From NCBI GenBank assembly GCA_018881555.1, contig JACAXG010000069.1, positions 248,001-312,000 on the forward strand: 64,000 nucleotides of DNA. The letters are read 5' to 3'. The notes under the pieces were generated by a model. That model was not told the origin of the DNA, made no database searches, and worked only from the letters and a program-made list of their open reading frames with translations. Both the position numbers and the translations under genes were made by a program. Source of the stretch: Amblyornis subalaris (taxonomy: Eukaryota; Chordata; Aves; Passeriformes; Ptilonorhynchidae). Below, piece after piece: positions 45,577-56,853 of this stretch (its first letter is position 1; each line of letters begins with the position of its first letter).

Positions 45577-45622
45577 CTCATGCAAGTATTCCTGCTGAAA
45601 TCAATTGGACTACTTGTATGAG
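45577..45622. repeat. Ancient hairpin-type interspersed repeat
   Basis: Arms CTCATGCAAGTATTCC (45577-45592) and GGACTACTTGTATGAG (45607-45622) are complementary at 14 of 16 positions around a 14-base loop. From memory, the sequence around it (AATCAATTGGACTACTTGTATGAG) resembles a palindromic repeat abundant in turtles and crocodilians. Family identity unverified. Confidence 0.5.
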
Positions 45623-47296
45623 AAAAGCAAGCAGTTCTTGCCTTTATTTGGTAAAGCAACAGACTTGAACAAAAGCAGTACTGTACCTGCTATGGGCAGC
45701 CAGAAACAATGACGAGCTGCTTGATAAGATTAGATATAATTTTAAATGCAACTGGGACAAAGAATCCCTCCCACCAACCCCAACTCATAACTCTCTACAG
45801 TAATTCCACTGCAGCAAAGCAGTGGAAGAATTACTGACAAGAGCCAGACTGCTCAGTAAGCACCACCTAACAGACACAGAAACATGATCCGCATTATTTT
45901 TAAGCTTGGCAGACATTTTGTGCTTCTTTCAAAAAAGGAAAAAGAGAAGAAAAAAACCAATCTTTTAAACCAGGCACACATAAACCTTATACATTCCTGG
46001 TTTTAACGTCACAGGAAGGCCTTGCATTTTAAACATCCTTATAGATATGCACCAAAAATACTTCTGTGAACCAGCTACCTGTGACTGATTGTTTCAGGAT
46101 AAACATGTGTTCTGCATTGTCATTGTGTATGAGCAGATTGGTTTAGCTTTAAAACTAAAACTCTCTCCTCAGTCCTAAGTCAATTGCTGAACTTTCACTC
46201 ACAAAATTTGTGCCAGCAAAGCTGAAAGCTGAGTTTGCGGCCATGGAATGGGTGCAAGACTACATGCAACACAGATTCTAAGGCTGAATTCCTATTTGTT
46301 CTTTGAAATAATGTATTTGATTAATTCTGTCTTTAACAACCGAGAGAAACCTCCAGTGTAATGTTTACTTGCTATTCACAGTCCTGAGATAAGCAGTACG
46401 CAACCCACACAGAGCGAGATTCAGACATGATTTGCTTTCCTGCACAATTTCTTTATTCCTTATTTTTTTTAGTTTTTGTCCATTTAAATATACTGGCTTA
46501 TATATGGGTCAAATGTGTTCAATTTGTAATCTTACTGCTAATAGCGTGTGTTTAGATGACAGTTCAGCAACTTGACACAATGGCCACTGAAGACAGTGGA
46601 ATAATGTCCACAGTCTTTGCATCAAACTCAGATGGAGGATGACGGAGGTAGGTTAGTGACTTGAAAGAGCATGGGCAATGTTTCTGAATATGTGACAAAG
46701 GTGATGAAGCAGAGAAGGTTGGGGTGTTATAAAAAGTGTCACCCAGCATCTTGCTGCATCACACAAATTTTTTTAATGGAAAAATAAAACATTTTTGCCC
46801 TATTCCCTAAACAATATGAAGAAGTGTCCTCTGCAGCTGGCCTGGGACAATGACTCTGGCAGCCTGCACAGGACTTCCAGGGGAGCAAAAGGCGAAACAT
46901 TGAAAGTGAACTATCTTGGCTGTTAACTACCTCAGCTCCAGTGAGCTGTTGGTCCCAAGGGGTGGAAGGCAACAGCCTCCATCCTCCACCATCTTGGAGC
47001 AGCTGTCCTCCAAGGCCACAGCAGATGATGGTTTGTTTTACTGACTGAAAGCCGGGAACCGCTGTATCATTGTGTTAGTGGAAGTGGCTTTTCTATTTCA
47101 GTTTTCCAGCATTTCCTAATGATTTTCAGGCTTTGGATTTATCTGGAAGTATGTTATCCCTGACCAAGAGAGCTTTGTCCTTGGCTGTCACATACTTTGT
47201 CCTCGACTGTGTGAGCCATGCTGTTCCCAGAAGCACAAGAGCCCTTGCTAGCTAGACGGTCTTGGCATCCATTTAACTCAGGCACAAATGTGTGAT
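45623..47296. other. Non-coding stretch
   Basis: No gene recognised. Short open frames on the minus strand (46564-46972) have no family signature. Confidence 0.55.
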
Positions 47297-47432
47297 ATGA
47301 CTCTGTTCTCAGTTTACCTGGACCCCACTTCTCCACCTGAATAATGGAGATAACACCAATCCTGCCCTATCTCAAAGAACTGGGGAGAGGATAAAAAACA
47401 TTTGTGATTGCTAAGTGCTGAGATATAGTCAT
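47297..47432 (-). mobile_element. MIR-like SINE remnant (minus strand)
   Basis: The + strand reads CTCTGTTCTCAGTTTACC, then CACCTGAATAATGGAGATAA, a CTCAAAGAACTGGGGAGAGGAT block and GCTAAGTGCTGAGATATAG. This follows the order of the reverse complement of the MIR consensus (cctcagtttcc, atctgtaaaatgggg, gaggattaaatgag, aagtgcttag) as I remember it. tRNA-derived SINE, very old. Confidence 0.6.
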
Positions 47433-47610
47433 GACAAAGACCATGCAAGTGCCTTCACAGACAGTAAACCTCACTGAAGGCAGACATGGCTTCCTTTCAG
47501 TTGTTACTAATTTTGTTACTTTTCATCTCATGAAATTTAAGAAATTCACATCACTCTAGAACAGGGGTGAGTAAATATGTAGGAATAATAAAAAATAAAA
47601 ATGAATAACT

Positions 47611-47771
47611 AACATTTATTGAGTTAATATGGTTTGCAAAGTACTTAATAAAATTCAGTATTCTTATCCTCTACAAAAAAAAGTGGAAATTGAGCAACAA
47701 AGACATTAAATGGTTTGAATGAGGTCGGAGAATTAGCTGCTAATGGGGCTGAAACACAGACCAGAACTCAT
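47611..47771 (+). mobile_element. MIR-like SINE remnant (+ strand)
   Basis: The + strand shows ACATTTATTGAGTTAATATGG, GCAAAGTACTTAATA, then GTGGAAATTGAGCAACAAAG and ATTAGCTGCTAATGGGGCTGA. This matches the order of MIR core blocks (aagcgcttta, gaggaaactgaggcacag, cagctagtaagtggcagag). Opposite orientation to the neighbouring copy about 180 bp upstream. Confidence 0.6.
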
Positions 47772-50700
47772 CTTTCCCCTTTTCATTTTAAGAAAGTATA
47801 TCAATATCTGTTGGACCATGACAACTGTATGTTTTTATAAAGCATTAATGACATAGGAATTTCACAGTTCCCACATTTTAAACACAGAGTAATTAGTTTC
47901 TAAGATTTGCTTTTCATAATATGAATAAGTTTTTGACTCATAAAGTGTAATCTAAAATCTGAAAGCAGTATGCAGCTCTGAATTTATTGGTTTAGGTTTC
48001 TTGGCCTGTAAAATTTACTATTAGCATGCAAGGGGCAATAAAGATATATAAATATGCAGTACTTGGCTTTTCTACCTTTATTAGTTTTCTGACAGAAGTA
48101 AGTCAGCCTTCCAGGTTCTGAATTGTTCGTTCTGGTGGCATCTGCCTTTTGTCATTGACTGTCCATGGAACAGACTATTGTCTTCAAAAAAGATGACCGT
48201 CCACTGCTATAAACTTGTGAGAACTTCATGTATTAAGACAGAGCCATTTTGGCCACAGCTAGACTGCCTTCAGGAGCTGTGTTTATGATCAGAGATCTAG
48301 CTCCTGTAGACCAACAAGCTGCTTCATTTCAGACTGGGGGAAAAGCAAGAAACTACCTATAAACAAGATCCTTCAGGTGATCCTTCAGTGCCTCCTATAA
48401 CGTAAAATGACAGCATGCACTGAATGACCAAACAACTCAAATGACGGTATGAGTGTGGCCTGGCTACCTCAGTGCCATCAATTTATGTTAGATTTAACTG
48501 CATGTATACAAATATTGAAGATTTTTCAGCATGGCTCTGAATGCCCCATGTCTGATGTTAAGTAGTGAGCTGTTTTCAGAAGTGGGGTGCTCAGCACGTG
48601 CTGAGCCAGCACATGCCTTTTTGTGGTAGCAAAGCCCAATGGCACCTAAGACCATGAGTCACTCTGAAAGCATGAACTTGGACCCTTCTTCCCCTGGAGA
48701 CTGTCAAACCCTTATTTGTGATAAATCTATATTTTGCACACAGGCAATCTAGACTGCAGCAGCTACCAAGAGTTAAAACAGGGAGCAAAACCTGGAGTGC
48801 CGATGGCTTAAAAGTCTCACATTTCTGAGACATGCCTCATCCCCCCATATCATTCTCCTACAGGGTTATCAGAGGAACTTTCTGCATTCAAAAGAGCTGT
48901 GGTTCACAGCTCAGCTAAAGTGACCACAGCACAGTGTGAAGTGACATGTCACTCCCTTGCTTGTTTTTTTTTTTTTTTCCCTTTAAGCCTCCCTGGACCG
49001 ATTTGAGTTGCCTGTCATCAGCCAAGATCATGGCTCTGCCAGGCGCAGCTTCCCAGGACGTGTCAGTGAAGGGGATGCTCCAGGCTGCCTCCTGGACCCA
49101 TCGGCCACCGTGGTGTGAAGGCAAATGCTGAGAGCCCCCTGCAACAGTGTCACCACAGGCACCAGCCAGGGAGCGGTGGCCAGCCTGCTGGGAATGAGCC
49201 TGGGTGCTGAAAGGGTGCACTTCAACCTTTCAGTTTGTACACAAGTCTCCCTGTAACAGCATTATCTGGCAATTGGCATTCTTAGGCCTAATTTTCAATC
49301 CACAAGTAGGAGGCAGGTCATTGAGGATATCCTCACTATTAGAGTTATTCAGTTTGCATAAAGGCTCTACTTAGCACTTGAGTAAGGAGTGCTGATTTCC
49401 AGAGTGTTGATTTGATCCCCAGTCACTGCTGTGTGCACAGCAAGGCAGTGCAGCACGGGCAGCCAAAAGTTTGCTGATGGTCAGCAAAGGCAAGGGCCCT
49501 ACAGAAATGTCCAGGACTGTGGGCAAAATCTGAAGACTTCGAACATAGGGATTTGCTACCTGCTTTGCAGTTGAAGATTGTGTCCAGAGCGCCAAAAACA
49601 CTTTGTAATCATCATTGGACTAATTAGTTGTAAACGTAGCGGACAAAAGTGTAAATATAGATATAAATTAAAATAAACTTCAAGAATGGAATGTATCAGA
49701 GAAAGTTTGTCGTGTATACTTATAAAGTACAGATATGTTTGAAATCATAAGTGTTCCTTGCACTTTAAAGGTCCTAATGCAGTTGTTTTTAAGAGAGCAG
49801 TAGTTGGTAAAGAGGATCAAGGAAATTATTAGGGGTCTGAAAAAGGTAATAATGATGCTGAGGCTGAAGACATACAAGCATAAGATTTATTTCACCTGGC
49901 TCCCCTTTCACCCTAATTTACATCTCAGCCTGAGTGTGTAAACTTCTGAAAAATGCTGTTGGGGTTTTTTTGCCACAAATATGTTTTCATTTTTAAAGGT
50001 ATTCATATGAGAGCAAGAGAAATACTTGAATTTTGTTTTTGAATGGATTTACAATTTTAAAGCTTTCTCAAAGAAAAAGGAGACGCAATTCTACCTGGTA
50101 AAATCCACTGTTACAGAACACCATGGAAGTTTTACTCAAAAAGACCCTGTCTTGAGCACAGAAAAGGAACTGCTGCACAATATTAATGTTTGCAAAAAGA
50201 ACCATAACAAAACTTAATAGTAGAGAATATTTTTTTATCCCAGATTCAGATCTATATGTTGTGCCTGATACCCTTCACAGTAATTGAACAAACTGTACCC
50301 CACACTAAACTTCAGCACTTATCAGTTGTGAAGAATTTCAGGACTGTTCCATGTTCAGCTCAGGCTTATTGCTAATGGCTAATAGGCAGCTAAAGTTAAC
50401 ACTGCATTTTTACCTGCTGGAGAATATCTAACTCTGCTATGGGAATAAGCACTGCTATCCTTAAAAGGACACCTTTTGCTTACCTAAAAATAGATGTGGT
50501 GTTGCTGCTCCACATTTGTGAATTCCTGCTGTTGACTGAAATGACTGACTTTCAAGAAACAGCATGCCTACTTTTCTGTACATTATTAGGCTATTATAAA
50601 CAAAGATGAACGTGAATTCCTGAATTACTGGTCTACACAGAAGTACCTATGTGCAGAAAGGGATCGTTGCTGGAAGTCCTGTAGAATCCTTTATTTCATG

Positions 50701-53700
50701 TTCATTTCTTTACTCAGAAGATGAGCAACTTCAGCATAGACAAAAAAAGACAAACCCCATCAAGTTCTAACATAGAAGGATTTTCAAATCAAAACAGAGG
50801 GCTGTTATTTATCCTTATTTTTGTAAGTAATAACTCTTATGTTTAGGTTCTTCAATACAGGTGTGGAAATCTTAATCCAATTCACTCATTTGAGAACACG
50901 AATTCCACCCTAAATTTTTTTTTAAGAATGCTCTGAACAACCAACCACATGTAAGCAAGGAGATACTGCATTATTGTTATTGAATTCTGTAGCCTGAAGC
51001 AGAGAACCTACAAGTTGGTACTAATAACAGATGACAGTTTTTAGTCTTTCTGAGATGTTCCTCCATTTTCCAAATATCTAGGAAGTCCCCAGTATGTACC
51101 AATGTACAGCAGGGATATGCCAGGAACACTGCAATGCACTGCTTCCCATTATAACATTTCTAATACACTAAAAAAAAATCAGGAAAATGTCATGATTTTT
51201 AAATTTTCTGGTTTGGATAAAGTAAATTCTCCCATTAAAAATACTAAAAATCAATCTCTGCTTTTGATTCTTCACAGTTGCTTCACTGGTGACCAGAGAT
51301 CCTCTAACCATGTCACCAGGAATAGTATTTAACTCAGAGAAACTCTAAACCCCCTGCCTCACAAACAGGATTAGCCCTGAGATTCGTCTTTCTTTTCTCT
51401 GTTATTATCTGAATCTATTTTAAGGTGTACATATCTACAGCCCATGGCAGATTTCAGGCTATTGATGTATTTTACACTTTTGTTAACAGTAAGGAAAATG
51501 ATATTTTGACCTTACCCACATATTTCTTATTTAAGAAAGAAAACCTGCAAAGGCTGCATATCTGTTTTGTTACTCTTTACTAATCTACCTGTGTGGTTAG
51601 CTAAATAACTACATTTGAGTCTAAGCATCGGCCAGACTTAGTCTAGCAGCACAACTGATTTGTTACTAGGTTGGTTTAAAGGTAATCCATGGGCTTTTAG
51701 TAAAGTCATAAAGCATTAACATAACACACTTGTTTAAAGATATATTCTCTTTCATGGGATAACACCGTTTCCATGTGATGTCAATCAGAAATTTTGAACT
51801 GACTTCTCCCTTCCACTTACCAGCAAGGTGTGCTCATGTTTTTAGGGATGAGAGGAGTGAAAGAGACGGAGTCCCACTCTTAGGCTTTTGACCACAGCCA
51901 CATCAACAATAGCAATAATATTTGGTAAAGTGAAAGGCGGGAATGAATTCAGTGTTTGAGGACTGCCATTTCAATAGCACTTAGAGAAAACCTCAGAGGT
52001 CTCTGAGGAATTCTTAACATGTTATGTTTGGTGTTCACTATGAAGTTTGCTCTGAAATTCTTCAGATGAAATTAAAATGTTTCGTGTTGGGTTTTTGGAG
52101 AGGATAGGGATTTATTTTTGTAATGTCCTCAAGGAGACTAAAAATTATCCTTATCCGATCTTGAAATACAGAAAATTTAACTGCCGGGAGCTTCTGAAGA
52201 GCAAGCTGTATGTAGAAGATCTACATTTAGTTAAAAAGTCATAGTGATTGTTGATGAAACACTACAAAATGCAAACATTTCAGATTATTTTTATTCTGTA
52301 AGGACCTGAATAAATTTTGTTTGAATTAGTGGGAAGTCCCCAAGTTATTTAATTCAATAGATCTTACTATAAAGAAATTTTCTGTTCTATATTTACAGTT
52401 ATAATCTGTGCATTTTGGCAGTTGCTTAGTCAATTTCTCTGCATGGAAATATAGCCCAGAGGTTTGTAACTGCCACAGTAGGCAAAGGTACTTCTTTTTC
52501 TGAAGTCAATTCAAAATCACAGCTAAATCAACACTTTTCATAAATTAACTGCTTCATATAAGATTTTTCCCTTGAATTCCGTTAAACATGTTGACATACC
52601 ATAACAAATAATACTTCCATCAGTACTTACTTTTACTTTTATAAATTAATGGAAATATATAATTATGGAAATGCATATAATATCTGAAGTTTTTTTCACA
52701 GTGGTGAGGGACTCCAAGGGGATCTAGGATGGAAATTTTCCTAGCACACTGGCCTGTGCGTACTCCACAAGACCAGTGATTGTAAAAATTATTTCGTTTC
52801 TGACTTCAGTGTTGTTGTTTATGTGTTTCTAATGCTTGGGAATAATATACAGAATTCAACAGAAACTCTTTTCTTGGAAAGCAATTCTTGTTTCTCCAGG
52901 CTGTCATCTTTTGTAAAGCCTTTAATAGTAGTTGACATCATGTGCCATTATGTGTCAGACTGGTTAGCAAATTCTTTTGATACGTAGACTTATTTGTCAG
53001 GTAGCAGATTCCCCATACTCCTTTTCACCTTTAAACTGTTATATCCTTCTTTGGTCAAAAATATCTGAAAACATTGCTTCAGCATGAATCTTGTCAAATG
53101 AAGTAGGCATTTTCCTCTTCTTCATTTTTTTTATCAAGCAATTTATTTTTAAATACTTGTCATGTTCAGCTTGTTACTGCTGCTCTACTTCACCAGGAAA
53201 AAAAAAAAAAATCACTAGATGCTTGTAATTCATAGATTGATGTGGTAACTGGCTCTGGGTTTTTAGGAAGAAATCAACTACAATGACTGGTTTGTATTGA
53301 AAAAATAAAGAGTTGAGGTTTTTTCCTGTGAGAATGATTCATCAGCCATGGCATATTTTTAATTCTTTGCTCTTTCATTTTTATAGTGATAATAAATTAT
53401 TCACCTGGTGAATAAATACTTGTGAATAAGAACTGCATTAATATGGCTAAGTGTGGTGCAGTGTACAGAGTTCAGTCCTGTATGCTCATGTCGGAGACTA
53501 AAATAACATGTAAAAGATTAATTTCTAAATGCAAATGGTTCAGATTTTTCAACCAAAATGGATCATGTAAGCAATTCAGTCCTATGGCCTTATTCTGAAT
53601 ACCCAGAACACGGACTTCATTTTCCACATGTGGATACTCCCCGTGGTTCTCTCACAGTGATGATACAGCATGTGTGGTATCAGGCAGAGTTAGCAGGGAG

Positions 53701-56600
53701 GAGAAGAAACTCGAGTCTGAGAAATCGATGTTTCACTGCGTTGTATCTTAACTTTGTAAAGTGATGACTGTACAGGTGTTCTGCTGGAAGAGAAGCCAAA
53801 TAGTGAGACAGTCTTATTTCTAGTACTAACATCACCCTGTATTTTCCTTGGTTTCTAGATTTGGACACAAAAGTACTGTGTACAATTCTAAAATTCTGAG
53901 CTGTGCTGCTACCTACATATCTTTTATCAAGTACACATGGTTTTTTCAATGTCCATGTCCCGACTGAAATAACATGCAGTAATTTTGTCTTGCTGTATAA
54001 AAATTTTTGTGGCTGTTAAATTTTTTTTATTTCAAGAGTACATCGTGGCAATCATTTTTGTCCTGGTTTTTCTTAATCTTGGCTCTCTTGGAATTTTTTA
54101 TTTGGAATATACAACTAGCAGCAAAACTAAGAAAAATGGAGATTTTTGAGTTGTTAATTAGATGATACCAAATCACCAGATATGCAAATAGCAATTTACT
54201 AACATAAAAGTGAATATATTTCTGTATTTCAAGATGAAAAAATTCCAAGGCTTACTTTTTCATCAAGATACAGTATTTATAGAAAAGAAAAATGCTTTGT
54301 CAACAATAGTACAAATAAATACATATCTGTGAAAACTCCACTAATCTGAAAGGACTTCCACCTGCTAAGTGAGAAAAAGCTGACTAAAATACATTTCTTC
54401 GTTTTTTTTCTGTTCCATTTCTATTGTTCTCAAGAAGAGTAATTTCACTGACTTAAGATACTGGCTGGTAAAGGGTTACTAAATCAGAGGAGTTCAGAGA
54501 CAGATTAGGGTTTCCCAGCGGCACATATCTCTAGCAGCAAGTGTGGAAGCCAACTCGGAAGAAACACGTTTGAAGTGGCAGAACTAATCATGCAGAAGCA
54601 ATTTGCGATTTTCTCTCTCTCAGCCCAGATAAAGCAGAGCATTATGACATTGGCTGCACGGAACAAGGTCAATTTACTGTGAAAAGGCAGCTATAGTCTC
54701 CAACTTCAAATAAACTTTCATCCTGAATGATGAAAAAGAGGATTTACCCTGTTGCTTATACCATAGTAGAGACAAAACCAAATGAACAATTCAATTGGGA
54801 TATGCTAGTTTGCATATTTTTTTTTCCACCACTGACTCTCTGATTGTTTTAGCTGTTCATAATGTAATTATATCTCAAGGTATTTCTCTTGACGTAACAG
54901 AAAGGGAGCTACTCAATTGCTGATAGACTTGACCTCGACTGAAGCTGTGGGCTTCTCTGAAAGTAAAAGGATTAAAGTGCAAAATTTCACAGTTACTTCA
55001 AAAGAGGTTGCGTTTCTTCTTCATGTTTCAGATTTTTAAAATGTAACCGGAAGTAAACTAGCCAAGACACCACGTGAAACAGTTATTTTATATATTCTTT
55101 TAATTTTCTCTATTTCTCCACTGTGACCTGAAATTTCCATGTGCTAAGACCAACGTTCTCCTTGACTGGTGTTGCTGCACACTGAAGTCTCAAAGCTACA
55201 TCACTTGGACAAGTTTTGATTTTTTCTCTGTGCCCTCCTTGCTTTCAGCCGGTGACTAATATTCTTCAGCAGGAATTAGGATTCAGCATACTTTCTGTAA
55301 TGCATCAACTGAAGTCTGCTTCCTAGGACATGGAGAAGCAAAGTCAAAATTTTAGTAATTTTCCGTTTTCCTTACCAGTGATTAACCCATAGATGCAGTT
55401 TGTTCCTCTCATCTTCTTAGCTCACAAATAAACCTCTTAAGGAGTCCCCTTCTAATTTGTCTGTGTTGCAATGTTAGCATCAATCATAGCTTCTTTCCCA
55501 GTGTATAGATAAGAGATGCTCAAAAAAATATAAGCTTACTTATACTACCGATTTCATTAGTGAGACTCTCCATTTAATTAATTTTGGAAACAGTTGTATT
55601 CTGAGAATGGTCGAAAAAGTACTTTTGGTCATGTATGACTAAGCATAAACTATCCTCTATGCAATGGAATAAACAGGCAAATCCTCACCTACCTATAGCC
55701 GGCAGATAGTCAAAGCAGATCATTCTTGGGAAAAATTAAACAAGGCTTCGTTTTAATTAGTTGTTCAGGGATTCAGCCAGCTGTGATGTACATGTTTTTC
55801 TGAATTTATGCTTATTAGTTGAATCCAAAAGCCTTCCTCTTTCCCTCCTTGCCCTTTTGTAATAGTTTATATTTATATAGATGGCAATAATCAGGATATA
55901 GAGTATTTTATATGCATTCTGAAATCATAGTTGGAAGGTAAATGAAGATATGATTGAATGCCGTTGCTGCTATAGTTCATGTTAAAAAATGCACAACCAG
56001 TCTAAGGGCAGAGAGGCTCAATGAATTAATGCATTAGTCTATTAGTCTTCCTGTGCCAGGCTAGGACTCCAGATTGAGTTCTGGTGAGCAATGAACCTCT
56101 GTAGGGCTGACATTTGCTCCGGGGAAGGAGTAGAAAACAGTTCATTAACCTTCGCATTGGTATAAAATCAGCTACTGAATTCAGGATCTACTGGCCAGCT
56201 GAATTCAGCAGGACAGCTGTGTGGGCAGTTCTGTCTTTTCGCTACTGACAGTGTTTCAATGAGCAACACTGTTAATATGGTTGGTACATCACAGGAGAAA
56301 AAAATAGAACTTTCCTCCTTCGAATAACTTTGAATCAAAGGACAAACACTACCACTATACCATCACTGCCACCCCTGCCCCATTTACAGTATTTCTGTAT
56401 AAAATCACAAAAATTGCAGTTTTCAGTGTTCAGATTTCCTGCTGGTGTTAGATCTTTCCAGTACAATCTTTCCTAATTTCACACTCCTGGACAAAAAGGA
56501 TGTAAGATATAAGGAGATTTATCAGAGAGAAAAGATAAAACTTGGTCTCAGTTAGTGTAGTTCCTGTGGAATAAGCCTCTTGTGTTGATCCCAACACTGA
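47772..56600. other. Non-coding AT-rich stretch
   Basis: No gene recognised. It contains an 18-bp palindrome with a central CACGTG at 48589-48606 and a T run at 48964-48979 followed by a GC-richer patch (to about 49220). Short open frames only. Confidence 0.55.
48589..48606. promoter_or_regulatory. 18-bp perfect palindrome with E-box core
   Basis: GCTCAGCAC followed by its exact reverse complement GTGCTGAGC. The centre is CACGTG, the class of E-box bound by MYC/MAX and USF proteins. The surrounding GGGGTGCTCAGCAC may also derive from an old interspersed repeat. Binding is not shown. Confidence 0.4.
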
Positions 56601-56720
56601 AGTGGAGGAACCTTACACTAGATCCCTTTGGATTTTGCACAGGAAACAACCTAAGAAAGCTTTGGTCACTGCTGCTTCATCTGAAAACCCGACAAATTCA
56701 CAGCCCTTGCCAAAAGGGTC

Positions 56721-56741
56721 TTGCCAAGAGACTCTTGGCAA
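56721..56741. repeat. 21-bp perfect inverted repeat
   Basis: Arms TTGCCAAGAG and CTCTTGGCAA flank a single A. It lies within an 83-codon open frame (56602-56853) that has no recognisable product. Confidence 0.8.
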
Positions 56742-56853
56742 AGACTGTGTAGTGGGAACGTGCTACAAAGGGCTTCCACCCGCATTTCATGCGAACCGCG
56801 CACAGACTCATGGGGACAGGAGCTTCCACACACAAAGAATGGAAGAATATTAG

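Noticed and set aside
48964..49220. Possible processed retrocopy on the minus strand ending in a poly(A) tract
   Set aside because: A T run on the + strand followed by a GC-richer patch looks like a tail, but there is no AATAAA just before it, no recognisable gene sequence and no evident target-site duplication.
56602..56853. 83-codon open frame with a plausible amino-acid mix
   Set aside because: No homology recognised, no splice or promoter context; length is compatible with chance.
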